Positions 1 through 10,935 of a stretch of DNA of 64,000 nucleotides are shown one piece after another (positions within the stretch are counted from its first letter, which is position 1; every line of letters begins with the position of its first letter). The notes beneath the pieces are model-generated. The model worked only from the letters and a program-made list of their open reading frames with translations, did no database searches and was not told the origin of the DNA. Both the position numbers and the translations under genes were made by a program. Source of the DNA: Lumnitzera littorea (lineage: Eukaryota > Streptophyta > Magnoliopsida > Myrtales > Combretaceae); contig JAMXBB010000004.1 in NCBI GenBank assembly GCA_024138015.1, positions 106,238,365 to 106,302,364 on the forward strand, read 5' to 3'.

Positions 1-444
1 GTACTGATACTAATAATCTAGTGTCATTTCATAACCCTTTACTATTATACTGTATTATGCGAGAAAGTTGGAATGGCATCAGTAGATGGGAAGATGGCAG
101 AAAAATAATTAAGATTTTTTTATATGTACTCAACGTGTTCCAATTGTCTTTACAGTTGATTAACATAAAATGTAGGCCCAGAGACCAAAAAAAAAAAAAA
201 AATAAAGAAAAAAGACGTGGAGAGAAATTATAAAAAATAATAGGAGACTTTGTCCATGGTAAAATATAATAACAGAACAGAATTCATAGAGCCGATCCCG
301 CATATGGGAACAAGGCTTTGAGTATTTTTGTAAGTATTTTTATATTATGTCTGCAGTGATCGCATCTTATGCTTTTGTTCAAGTGAATAATGTCTTTAGA
401 AAACACAAAAAGCCAGTCTTATCTTGTCTGACCAGAGTGTACTT
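1..444. other. Upstream intergenic region
   Basis: No gene is recognised here. The stretch is A+T-rich with an A-run near 187-205. It presumably contains the promoter of the dioxygenase that starts at 486. Short reading frames in it look like chance. Confidence 0.5.
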
Positions 445-452
445 TATAAATA
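445..452 (+). promoter_or_regulatory. TATA-box candidate of the dioxygenase gene
   Basis: TATAAATA is seen 34-41 bp before the ATG at 486. If used, it would give a leader of only a few nucleotides. This makes 486 the only reasonable start, because the frame upstream of it has no other ATG. Confidence 0.4.
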
Positions 453-485
453 TTTTTGTGCAAAATCACACGAACCAACAAGGAG

Positions 486-2550
486 ATGGAGGGCTCAGAT
501 ATTCCTACCATTGATCTCTCTCCTCTCTTGGAAGAAGGAGGTGATGAGAATGGGAAGAAAAAGGAAATATCAGAATTGATTGGCAAAGCTTGTTCTGAAT
601 ATGGCTTTTTCCAGATAGTCAATCATGGGGTATCCACAGAGTTAATGGCTAAAGCCCTTGAACTCTCCAAGACATTTTTTCAGTACCCAGATGAAGAGAA
701 ACTTAAGTCCAGTCCTGTCTCTGGTGCACCTCTTCCTGCTGGATACAACAAACAACCTGATAACTCACCTGATAAGAAAGAGTACTTGCTGCTTTTTCCA
801 CCAGGATCAAGCTTCGATGTTTGCCCTGAGAATCCGCCCGAGTTAAGGTACGATTTAAACTCAATTTTGCATATACTGAAATAGGGCAAATCATACTGTT
901 CACTCCTGTGAATTTTTAGAAATTATACTGACTATTTCCTTCTTCTTTTTTTTTTTTTTTCCTTTTGATTACATGATATTGCATCCCACTAATAAGTTTG
1001 TAAAATACTTGTCTACCGCTATAGAAGTTTGATAGCTACATAGAAATCATTGTAATAATTTTCATCCATTTGAGAGGTACACGAAAAGAATTCGGGTTAT
1101 CGGTGTCATTTTGGAAGTCTCTAGGATTAGTCGCTATAATCTACCCTTAAATATTAGTAGATCCTAACCATGTTTTTTAATTTATGTCGAACACTTGTTC
1201 AGTGCATGCAAAAGTTGAGTATGAAATCATTAAAAAAAAAAAAAAATTTGTATTTGGTGCTGCTCAAAATTCCGGTCCTCCTACTAGTTAATAATTTTCA
1301 TCTTGATTTTTATTCATGTCAAATGCTTCCATAGTTGTGTAAGTGCATGCAGAAGTTTCTGGTATGAATTCTGGAAATACAAGTATTTGAAGCTGCAGAT
1401 GTTTGTGTACCCCGATTGTTTAGAGAATTTCATCCTTGTAATTTTAGTCATGTCAAATGCTTATCTATCTCCACAAGCACATCAACTTTCCTTATGAACT
1501 CCAAAAGTAGAAGTTGCTTCTGAGGTTGCACAAAATTTGAATTCCAAAAATTCTGTCCCAGCGAGTGACATTCACATCAAATGCTCATCTAACTACATTT
1601 TATGTCAAACGCTTATCTAGCTCCATCTGTGCTATTTGAGTCATCTAACTGCTCAAAAATTCCATCCCGGTTCTTCAGTCCAGCACTCTTATAGTAGAAG
1701 TTGGACGGAAGTACAAAGATGGGATTTCTTCAATCAGTTAAGGATTCGAACATGCATCCAAGTAGAGCATAAGATTGTGTAGGTCTTTTTGTTTGGAATT
1801 TGGATTTGTTAATCAAGATCAACTAATAATCCCGAAATCCATGTTTTCCAGGGATGTGATGGAAGAGGTCTTCTCCAGTTTAGTCAAAATAGGTTCTCTT
1901 TTGGAAACCATATTGAATGACTGCTTGGGGCTGCCTCCTAACTTCCTGAAAGAATTTAACGACGACAGGAGTTGGGATTTCATGGCAGCCGTGCACTATT
2001 TTGCAGCAACAGAAACGGAGAAGAATGGAATAACTGAGCACGAGGATGGGAACATCCTCACGTTTGTGCTCCAAGATGAAGTGGGAGGCTTAGAAGTTCG
2101 AAAAAATGGAAAATGGATCCCTGTTGTTCCTGCTAAAGGTACATTAGTGGTCAATGTGGGTGATCTTATCCAGGTACTTGAAGACTTAATCTAATTTTAT
2201 CTTAAGCTTTTGGTGCTGTTTGATTCTTCGGAAGACTTAATCTAATTTCTTTTTCCTCTTTGCCATTGACATATTGGAATAAGGTACTGAGCAACAAGAA
2301 GTTCAGGAGTGCAACTCATAGAGTGGTGCTATCAGAAAGAAACCGTTACTCGTACGTCTTCTTCTATAACCTACATGGCGAAAAATGGGTGGAACCACTG
2401 CCACAATTCACAAAAGATATTGGAGAACCACCAAAATACAGAGGATTTCTATATAAGGAGTACCAGGAGTTAAGGATGAGAAATAAATCACATCCACCTT
2501 CTAAGCCAGAAGATGTCATTCACATCACACATTATGCTATTAATACTTGA
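486..2550 (+). CDS. 2-oxoglutarate/Fe(II)-dependent dioxygenase (plant DOXC type), three exons
   Basis: Exons are 486-847, 1852-2173 and 2284-2550, joined by GT-AG introns of 1004 and 110 bp, giving 316 residues with no internal stop. The N-terminal DIOX_N domain (about residues 6-115) has the typical IPTIDLSPLL opening and YGFFQIVNHGV block. The catalytic double-stranded beta-helix follows. Iron ligands are H184 and D186 (HED) and H240 (ATHRVV), and the 2-oxoglutarate-binding R249-Y-S251 is present. Length and motifs are normal, so the enzyme should be active as a soluble cytosolic dioxygenase using 2-oxoglutarate and O2. The family hydroxylates or desaturates flavonoids, hormones and other small molecules. 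I cannot assign the substrate. The gene is convergent with the P450 at 2725-4206. The start at 486 is the first ATG after a TATA-like box, and exon phases agree (2 nt then 0). Confidence 0.93.
848..1851 (+). other. Intron 1 of the dioxygenase gene, with degenerate internal repeats
   Basis: The intron begins GTACGATT and ends TGTTTTCCAG. It contains T and A runs and several imperfect copies of a GTCAAATGCTTATCTA-like motif (around 1317, 1450, 1577, 1603), so it appears to hold a decayed local repeat. No coding potential is seen. Confidence 0.8.
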
Positions 2551-2724
2551 ATGAATGCTCTAGTTAGTGGAGCTATTTCCTCTCTTTGTATTGCAAAAAT
2601 AAGCTTTTATTCATGATCCTATGTTTGTGGAATGAGCATGTACTAATAATTTGGTATCCAATGTTGTCAATGTGTCTTTTGCTCTTGCAATCGTTATGTT
2701 ATTATTCCGCAAAACTAATCACCG
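2551..2724. terminator. Shared 3' region of two convergent genes
   Basis: This 174-bp gap separates two stop codons facing each other. It must hold both polyadenylation regions or let the 3' ends overlap. AATAAG- and AATAAT-like elements are seen on + (about 2597 and 2644). On - there is an AATAAT-type element (about 2700), roughly 25 nt past the P450 stop. No exact AATAAA was noted. Confidence 0.35.
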
Positions 2725-4206
2725 TCATATGTTATACATATGTGACGCTAACCTCAGTTTTGGCACTGCCTCTAGGGGATACTTCATGTAGCACACTAGT
2801 CCTGGGCTTTCTTCCATGTTGATTTCTTTAGTGGTTGTCCAAGAGAAGTGGTGCAATAAATGGCCCAGCATAGATGTCACCAAGATGTTGCTAAGCGTAG
2901 TCGCGGGGCAGACCCGCCTCCCTGACCCAAAAGGGAGAAGCTTAAAGTTTTGGCCCTTCATGTCAATATCCTCTTCAAGAAAGCGCTCGGGGCGGAACTT
3001 CAATGGGTCCTTCCAAGCCTCGGGGTCACGTGCGATTGCCCATACGTTTACAAACAAAATGGACCCTTTGGGAATGTCATAGCCACCAATCTTGACATTC
3101 GCACTGGCCTTGTGAGGCAGCATCAAAGGGGTTGGAGGGTGCAACCTTAGTGCCTCTTTGGTGAGGCATTGCAAGTAAGTGAGGTTTGAGAGGTCAGTTT
3201 CGGTCACCAATCGATCCGGCCTGATAACTCGATCCAGTTCCTCTTGGACCTTTTCTTGTACCCTTTGATTTTTGACCAGTTGGGCCATGGCCCATTCTAC
3301 AGATATAGCAACTGTATCCATGCCTGCGGTGACCATGTCCCAAAGTAGTTCCATAATGGTCTCCTCACCAAGATCATATTTTTCTTGCAATTCAAGCAAT
3401 ACACCCACAAATTGTTTTTCACAACCTTTGTTGGAATTGTTTACATGCTCTTGAATAATTCCTTGGATCAACCGATCCCTCCGCCTTGCATGCGCCTCCA
3501 GTGCCTCATCTTTAGGCTGAAAAATGTAACCTAGCCAAGGGACACACTCCAAGATGCCAAATAAGCCCCCTTGCTTATTTGCCTCCTCCACAATCCGCTT
3601 GAACTCCAAACCTTTTTCGTTGATCACCCCATCCACCGACGTAAATTGTGTCCCGAAAAGCATCCTTGTGATGCAGTTGAATGCAATAGAGGCCAAGTAC
3701 TTCCTTACCACCAAATGATCAGTACCATTACAATCTTTGGCAATGAATTTCACCATGTCTCTGACTTCTTCTTCTCTAATGGGCCTGAGCACTTCAAGGC
3801 TCTTCTGAGAGAAGAGCTCATGAACACATAGTCTCCTAACTTTGGCATAATGCTGACCGTAATCAGCCCATACAAGCCCCTTACCATCCTTAGTGATCTT
3901 CGAAGTTCTTCCGAATCTAGGCCTGTTAGCCAACACTTGATCATTATCTTTTAGCGCTTCCTTGGCCAATTCAGGACTAGACACTACAACATTCAATGAT
4001 GAACCTATCCAAAACGATACGATCGGTCCATAAAACCGTGACCATTCGGAGAAACACTGCCAGCGAACCTGCTTTATGTTGGGTAGGTTACCAATTATTG
4101 GAAAACCACGAGGACCGGGTGGAAGCTTAAATTTTCTCCTTTGATGGAAGTAGCAATAAACCGAATAAATGAAGATGATCGGAGTTAATAATAGGTAGAA
4201 ATCCAT
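2725..4206 (-). CDS. CYP98A: Cytochrome P450, CYP98A-like (phenolic ester/amide 3'-hydroxylase type), intronless
   Basis: A single 493-residue ORF. Residues 1-20 form a hydrophobic ER anchor, followed by the basic/proline hinge (PPGPRGFPIIGNL, 29-41). The I-helix has AGMDT (294-298), the K-helix EALR (351-354), then PERF (406-409) and the heme loop FGSGRRVCPA with Cys433. Sequence along the whole length (for example WADYG, RPIREEEV, LLWDM, PPTPLMLPHK, IGGYDIPKGS) matches the CYP98A family, which meta-hydroxylates p-coumaroyl esters or amides in phenylpropanoid metabolism. Two points are odd. Typical CYP98A genes have introns and this one has none, as in the retroposed CYP98A8/A9 pair that hydroxylates coumaroyl-spermidines in pollen. 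Also, the usual Gly after Cys-Pro is Ala435. The substrate is inferred, not shown. The ORF appears intact and functional. Confidence 0.93.
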   Translation of the reverse strand: MDFYLLLTPIIFIYSVYCYFHQRRKFKLPPGPRGFPIIGNLPNIKQVRWQCFSEWSRFYGPIVSFWIGSSLNVVVSSPELAKEALKDNDQVLANRPRFGRTSKITKDGKGLVWADYGQHYAKVRRLCVHELFSQKSLEVLRPIREEEVRDMVKFIAKDCNGTDHLVVRKYLASIAFNCITRMLFGTQFTSVDGVINEKGLEFKRIVEEANKQGGLFGILECVPWLGYIFQPKDEALEAHARRRDRLIQGIIQEHVNNSNKGCEKQFVGVLLELQEKYDLGEETIMELLWDMVTAGMDTVAISVEWAMAQLVKNQRVQEKVQEELDRVIRPDRLVTETDLSNLTYLQCLTKEALRLHPPTPLMLPHKASANVKIGGYDIPKGSILFVNVWAIARDPEAWKDPLKFRPERFLEEDIDMKGQNFKLLPFGSGRRVCPATTLSNILVTSMLGHLLHHFSWTTTKEINMEESPGLVCYMKYPLEAVPKLRLASHMYNI

Positions 4207-4378
4207 CGGATAAAGTTGATGAACGAATATGAGTGCTTTTGGAATGGTCTAAAATAAAGGATAGATTGGATCAACCAACTACTCATACATTCTAATTGCA
4301 TTGCATGAATTCGGCACATATGAGGGACGTTTGGTTATCATGAAGATAGCGCATTAGATAATAAAAATTCTATTTATT

Positions 4379-4388
4379 CTATATATAG
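4379..4388 (-). promoter_or_regulatory. TATA-like box upstream of the P450
   Basis: The palindromic CTATATATAG lies about 170 bp upstream of the P450 start and reads as a TATA box on the - strand. It would give a leader of about 140 nt. The neighbourhood is A+T-rich, so this is only suggestive. Confidence 0.35.
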
Positions 4389-7148
4389 ACTATTAATAAT
4401 AATGATAATAATATATTCTATACTCAAAATTGAAATGGAGAGTATCCAATGAAGTTGGGATAACTATTATTCAAAAACTTCATATCAAGTCAAGAACAAA
4501 AAAAATGTGGATAGAATCAAATAGTCAAATTTTTCTCTATTAAGGAGAAGACAAAGGTTTAATTTTTGCTATTTGGTCAAGTTTAAGTAATGTATTTAAT
4601 TTAATAGGATAAGAGATATTGTATAATTGACCGTGATAATATAATGAGAGGCTATGTTGCTTTCTTCAAAATTACTTTTTTTTTTGTTCCCTTTTAAATT
4701 GTCCATTGCGAGTGAAAGATGATAGAATTTATATTCACTTGGAAGATTCACAAGCGGAGTAAAACTCCCTCTATCCCGCTCTTGATGAGATGAGATCCAA
4801 ATTTGGATGTTTTTGTTCTTAAAGGACAAGTGCCTTACCATTAAGGCATGCTCATAGGTATTATATGTCATAACAATGATATAGTGAGGTTAAAAATCAG
4901 GTAAATTAATAAACAATTACACTAGAATTGTTTTGACTTATGAAAAATTTTCATGGAATTATTCTTTAGAACACCTCTTACAATGCAACAAGGAGATATA
5001 TTCTTCAAACTTTTTTAAAAATTATAATTAGGGCTCACTATTAATGATATGCCATTCTTTCATTTTTTTTTTTCAAAAGTGATAGTAATGGACTGATAAA
5101 CTCATCATCAAATTAATCAGATAGGACAAATATTGTGGGAGCATTACAAATCAGCATTAAAACAACTTAATAGCCCGATTTCAATCGAATTTCGATCTCT
5201 TCGTAAGATCTAGAAAAGCTGTTATTTAATTTTATTTATATTGTCAAGTATGTTTTATTACGTGACTGATATTAGCTAAATTAATTTTCAGTTAATATGT
5301 ACAAATAGTACTATGCAGAATGATTTTTTACCCAGTTGCATTAAGCTCTCAGAAGAATCTTGATAAATCAATGCACCATACGGTATGGTCTATTTAGCTC
5401 AAGCCATCATGATTTATACAATTTGAGTGCCTTTTTTTTTTTTTTTCCTTATAGAAATGGATCAAGTTCGATTCTTTTTTTATTTTTATTTTTTATATGT
5501 TAGTGTGAATATAGGGTTGGTGAAGGAGGGGAAAAATCAGTATCAAGATCATTTATTTATAGCTGTATGGCATATGTGGGAACACGAATAAAACTACGAA
5601 ATGTGAACATAAAAACTTTGTGCATAGTTTCTCGTAAGGATTGCCATGTACAAAGAAGCTCAGTTAAATTGCATACACATAAATATTACCTAAAACAAAC
5701 TTCCTTATTTTTAGGACGTGGGTAAAGTGTCCATATCCAGCCTTAAGACGAAAAAGTAGGGCACCGTAATATGAAATTATTATAATATTGTAATTATTTT
5801 AAATGTAATGGGTAAATGACAGTTATAACCCAGAAATAATATTAAATGCATGTAATCTAAAATAACAAATAGCAAATGGTCTGAAGTTTTAAATGGGCAG
5901 TTCAGGCAATAAGAGAAGACATCAAATTTCTTGATGCTTTAATATATATATATCTACACATATGTATGTGCCAAATTTCAATCTAATCCTCTATGTTTGT
6001 AGTCACATAAATAATTTCCGTAAATTGGTAAAATCGAATCAACCTGTTAATATCATAAAGGAAAAACAGTAAGGAAAGGTTGAAAGTAAAGACAGACCGA
6101 ACACATTTCCTTCTTAAGTCCTTGCCTCTGGGTAACTTTTATCCCCTTCACAATTGCAATCATTCCAACAGTCTTTGATGGAGCTATTAAGATTGAATGC
6201 TTTGAGCCGCTCGCACTGTTGATGTTGTCTGACCAATATGTCGTATGCTTCTCTTACTCAACATCATCCTCCAACTAGGTTTTAACTTTTGACGACGAAA
6301 TCATAGAGCTGCAGTCCATTATAGTTTTGCATTATCATGTTGCCTTTTCGTTCCTTCAATGCCAAATGGCCCAATATGTCAGAGGCAATAGCATTCACCT
6401 GTCGTTATCCAAAGCATAAAAATTGCAATAGCAAACTACTCTGTTACCTTGATGGCCAATTTTCTTTTTTAAGGAAACTATTTGGTTACCAAAAAAATCT
6501 AATAATATTAATATATCATGCAAACTCGATAAATAGTATATAAATAGCTTATTAATATTACCGAAGTCTTCCTCCCTCAGTCATCTTAGTGTATCTAGCT
6601 TGAATCAGCCCAGTGTATGAAACTTTTTTTGGTTCCGTACTTCTAAACTGGCTAAGCAATCTTTTACAACATGCATGTTTTGTTTTGCTTAGCTCTGGCG
6701 CAAATTTGTGAGGATTCAGACTAAATTTTGAGTTAAGAAACGGCACAACGCACGAGAACAAGACATAATCTTCCTCTTCTTTCCCACACACAGAATTGTA
6801 ATGTTGAAATCCCTAAATAGCAGGTTAAAAGTTGTAGGCAAATTTACAAATAAATCATCTAGTGCAACAGATAGATATGAAAAATTCATAATCTCTTAAT
6901 GCATCTCTCCACAATCAAACGCTCTTGCATTTCACATGGCTTTTTCTATGACAATATATTTATAGGATTACAAAAGTTGAAACCTTATAATATAGGAAGT
7001 AATTCAGGTACTAATTACTAAGCAATATCAAAGTAGGAATCCATTGGGAACAAGCTGCCTAAATTTGATTCAATAACTAAGGAAAGTTTGTTGCTAAGTA
7101 AGGGCATTTAGTCAACCATCAGAAAGGCTCTTAACTAAACGACTTAGG
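4389..7148. other. Intergenic, no recognised gene
   Basis: A+T-rich sequence with homopolymer T runs (about 5432-5446) and a TA run near 5942. The segment 6100-6800 is somewhat less A+T-rich and has short open stretches on both strands (for example 6558-6791 on -), but none resembles a family I know. Confidence 0.5.
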
Positions 7149-7283
7149 TTACTTAGTTGGTCGACCTTTACCAATCAATCCAAGCACACTATAGGCTTCA
7201 CTCATTGCTTTCCCGGCTTCCCACTCTTTGACGACGTATTTGATTGATTTTGTAATAATAGAAACAAAATAGCTATTCCTCCC
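7149..7283 (-). other. Short unidentified coding-like stretch
   Basis: On the - strand about 45 codons are open and end at a TAA (7149-7151). The composition looks protein-like (KEWEAGKAMSEAYSV and VLGLIGKGRPTK) and differs from the surrounding A+T-rich noise. There is no clear ATG or splice site. It may be a terminal exon or gene relic, or chance. Family not recognised. Confidence 0.2.
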
Positions 7284-7990
7284 TCACTAACCTATTACTT
7301 TGTTGGCTTGCATATATTCATCCAACACCTATTACTATAAAATCAACAATCATCATTACTTTCAAGGACCAAAGAAATAGTTATTTAATGTTTTCTTTTT
7401 TCTCCTTTTGTATATTTCTATATTCTACCCATGCCACTTTCAACTAATAATTAAGTCATAGACTAGACAATGGTATATTAATAATATTTATTCACAATCT
7501 ATTGCCAATGTTACTTTAAATGCAATCAAATCAACTAATAGTTATTACTGCTTTATTAGATTCCTTAAAAATTTACAATATTCTTGCCTTATTCTATTTT
7601 ACCAAACAAATGCTCCATTAGTCTCACGTAAAATCTAGACGAACTATAGTGTAGTCAACATGCACATATATTCTATCTCTACCTACCTTTAACTCCTTTG
7701 TCCATTCTTAATAAATCCTTATTTGTGGCCTGTCAAACTATCTTCTTATACACAAATATAATTCATTTACTTAGAGAACCATGTCCACTTATGATCTCCT
7801 TGCCATTAACGACATCAAATCACTTACATTGACTAACATTTAATTCATCGAGTACTCCTTAGACTTTTAGTCACCAATTTTCTCCATACTCCATTTGCCG
7901 AAGGGCTTTATACAACATTGAGATAAACTAAAATGAACCTTTTCATTGCATTACAAGATGTAGGTATATGGGTTCGATCAAGACGGTTAC
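7284..7990. other. Intergenic, no recognised feature
   Basis: A+T-rich sequence without a supported gene or a clear repeat boundary. Confidence 0.4.
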
Positions 7991-7992
7991 GT

Positions 7993-9010
7993 ACATGCAT
8001 GCTACATGCGTTATGCATTACACATAGCCAAAGAGGAGTAATGTGAATGGCACATAAGGGATGACTATGAGAGAAATAGCAAGGAGGAGAAGTAGACGCA
8101 TACAATTTTAATTGGCTTTAACATTTAATGAAGTAGGTTAAAGTAAAAAAAATATAGTTGTAAGTCATAGGTAGTTAGTCTCGTACAAAAGTGAGTCCAA
8201 GAATTCTCAGAAGCATCACTAGTTAGAATTACTAGAGCTTAGAAGCTTAAGCTTCTTATCATTGGTTTTTATTTTCGCAATTTATATCAATCAACTTTGG
8301 GAAGCCATAGTTTTTTGCATATGGAGAGTTATAGCACGTCAGTAAAGACTAATTTAAGTCTACTTTAGCATAGACCAAACCGCTTCTTCATTTAGGTATT
8401 TTATGAAGTTGAATTTTCTTAGATTTAGCACGATATCATATGAATTGAAGTATCTTTGTTATTTAAGAAAGTTTATCGTCTTTTTTCTCCTCTTATTTCA
8501 TAAATTTATTCATTTTCTTTATTTATTCCTAAGGTTAAGAGATTATATATATTCTTAGGACAATTGTATTTTCATTCTTTGTTGCAATAATATAAGTTGG
8601 TCTCAGATATTATGAGTTTATCACGCCTTACACTACATTATAGGTATAGGGCTATAGTAACATTAGACTCTACGATTTTTGATGAAATTTAATGCTTTCT
8701 TCAATGATCGAGTGTTTGATCTTTTTAGGAATGAATCTAGTAGTATGACCATGATTGTGCAAGATTCTTGATGTCCAAATGAGGTAGGGGTTTGGTTTTT
8801 CTATAAGGTAGCTATTAATCTTACCTATAATCCATCCTTTAATGGAACCTAAATAGGTTCCCTTTTTGGATTCATACCTAATAAAGGTACCTTTAGTACA
8901 TGACTCAATTCTTTCGGTCTTGTTACTTTAGTGTAAAGAGTTAATCCCAATTTTAATATTGAGCTCAAAGACTATAAAATCAAATCTAGCCCTTTAAAAT
9001 TTTGCCCCTT
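7993..9010 (-). repeat. LTR-like dispersed repeat, copy 1 (interrupted)
   Basis: Three blocks (about 7993-8140, 8640-8830, 8880-9010) match copy 2 (10305-10920) in the same order and orientation, and match copy 3 (24784-25455) inverted. A shared landmark is CTTGATGTCCAAATGAG (about 8770 here). About 500 bp at 8140-8640, absent from copy 2, separates the first two blocks. It includes a perfect 16-bp palindrome AGAAGCTTAAGCTTCT (8241-8256). Orientation is taken from the copia remnant attached to copy 2. Confidence 0.6.
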
Positions 9011-10304
9011 AGCTAAAGTCTTACAAATGAAGTAAGGGTTTCAGCATCAAATAAACTTTTTAGATAGTTAAAGCACTACTTAGGAATAGCTAGGGTTAGG
9101 CAAGAAAATCATGAATTGCAAATTAAACTGTAAGTGGAGCCGAACTGAATTGAAAAATTGGTTTATTTTTTCAAATGGTTCAATTTATGGTTTTATTCGA
9201 TTATTTATAAATAATTCACAGTTTAGTTTGGGAAAGCAAACGGAATTGAACCATTTTGAACTAAATTGAATCAGTTGGTTAAACAAAAAAAAATCATTTA
9301 ATGGTTTTGTGATTTTTTTTTATTTTTTTGGTTAATTTTCATGTATTTCATCAAAATTTTCATATCTTATTATCCTTTATCTTATTTCTAGGTTAATTAT
9401 TAAAATTAAGTCAAGTGAGTTCCATTTAAATTTTTTTGGAAAATTTCCTTGTGTTATATATTTTCAAATCAATGGTTTGACTTCGATGCTCTTTATGTGT
9501 CTCTCTTCTCTTTTCCAATCTTTAGTTTGTCTTTTATTTTCTTCGCTTTGCTTTTTGATGGGTGCTTTACTTCTTCCTCCTTATTGTTGTTTGTTGAAAT
9601 AAAGTTTCTTATCTTTGTCCAATGAAGTTAAGTTTGTTAAGATCTTATGTAACTTTTTACTAAGTATTGTTGCATATGATAAATGTATGAGACATTAACC
9701 AGAAATATACCAGAGTTTAATGGAAAGAATAATATGTTATTAGAGATAAAAATATTTAACAAAAATTTGATATAAACGATTTAAATTATGGATAGAACTA
9801 GTTTTAATTAGGTTTAAAAAATTTACAAACCAAGCCATATCGTTAGATTAGACTAAGAGAAAAAAAAAACAAATCAATATCTTAAGTTTGGTTCAGTAAA
9901 GGAGGGCAAACTGTATCGAATTGAATTGAGCCCACACACAAAAGAGCAATTGTACAATTGATGGGCGTGCTTACAAAGTTGAGAAACTTACTTATGTAGT
10001 GAGGCCTAGTGTTAACTCTATAATATAGTCATTTTTCTATCTAAGTGTACGAACTTATAGTATCCTGTAATTGCATGCGTTGCCTTGATTTCAGAATATT
10101 TACTACCTCTAATGTAACTATTTGTATATTAAAGTGCATTCTTCTCTGACAATGGAATTTAACTATAGTTGGTTGATTCATTTGTTTGCCTTATACAAAA
10201 TATTTTTCTTATTGAATTGATGCTCATGTATTAGCTTTATGTTTATAATTTTGGTTAATTTGATGATGAAGAGTCATGTAGATTTCCAACTTGCCAATTG
10301 TATT
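9011..10304. other. Non-coding interval between repeat copies, including a GAACCG/GGTTCAA-type repeat
   Basis: No gene is seen. The part 9115-9320 is rich in alternating GGTTCAATT/AATTGAACC-like words (for example 'ccgaactgaattg' and 'ggaattgaaccattt'), as in common non-autonomous plant DNA transposons. Termini could not be placed. Confidence 0.35.
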
Positions 10305-10935
10305 ATTACATGCGTTACGTACTACACATGGCCTAACAAGAGTAGCATGGATGCTGCGTTAGGGATGAAAAAGAGAGAAATAGCAAGGAGAATGAGCATG
10401 TAGTCTCAATTGGCTCTAACACTCAATGCGATAGGTGACATTAAGTTCTATGATTTGTGATGATATGTAATGTGTTCTTTAGATATTAGAGTATTCGATC
10501 TTTCGAGGAATGAATTCGGTAGCATTGTGGTATTTGCGTAAGATTCTTGATGTCCAAATGAGATAGGGGTTAGGTATTTATAGAAGTTAGTTATTGACCT
10601 TATCCATCTGATCACAACGATGATGAATAATCATAATCAATCACTTCTTTGATGGACTCTAAATTGCCTCCTTTTTTGGACTTGAGCCTAGTCAGGCTTT
10701 CTTAGCATGAGTTATTTTGATAAACATTGATATCGGATGACCTAATTAAAGAGGCCTTACTCTAATGCTCAACAAAACTAAATCTCCCTTAGTCATTCTA
10801 ACACATGGACTTATCTTTTTAGACCTTGTCATCTAAATCTAAAGAGTTAAACTCAATTTTAATAGTGGGCTTAGAGCCTAAAAGATTGAATTTAGCCCTC
10901 TTCACAAGACAAACCTTTTTTTTTTCCCCATAAGC
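10305..10935 (-). repeat. LTR-like dispersed repeat, copy 2 (3' LTR of a copia remnant?)
   Basis: This is the same family as 7993-9010 and 24784-25455. On the - strand the copia remnant at 10819-11169 reads straight into it, and a purine tract (GGGGAAAAAAAAAAGG, about 10916-10931) sits at the junction, as a polypurine tract does just before a 3' LTR. This supports LTR identity and - orientation. Exact TG/CA ends were not resolved. Confidence 0.5.

Noticed and set aside
456..485. Ten extra residues before the dioxygenase ATG
   Set aside because: The longer frame begins with TTG, not ATG. The family opening (IPTIDLSP) fits the start at 486.
2586..3150. Plus-strand frames over the P450 3' half
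   Set aside because: They are antisense shadows of the P450 ORF and show no family features.
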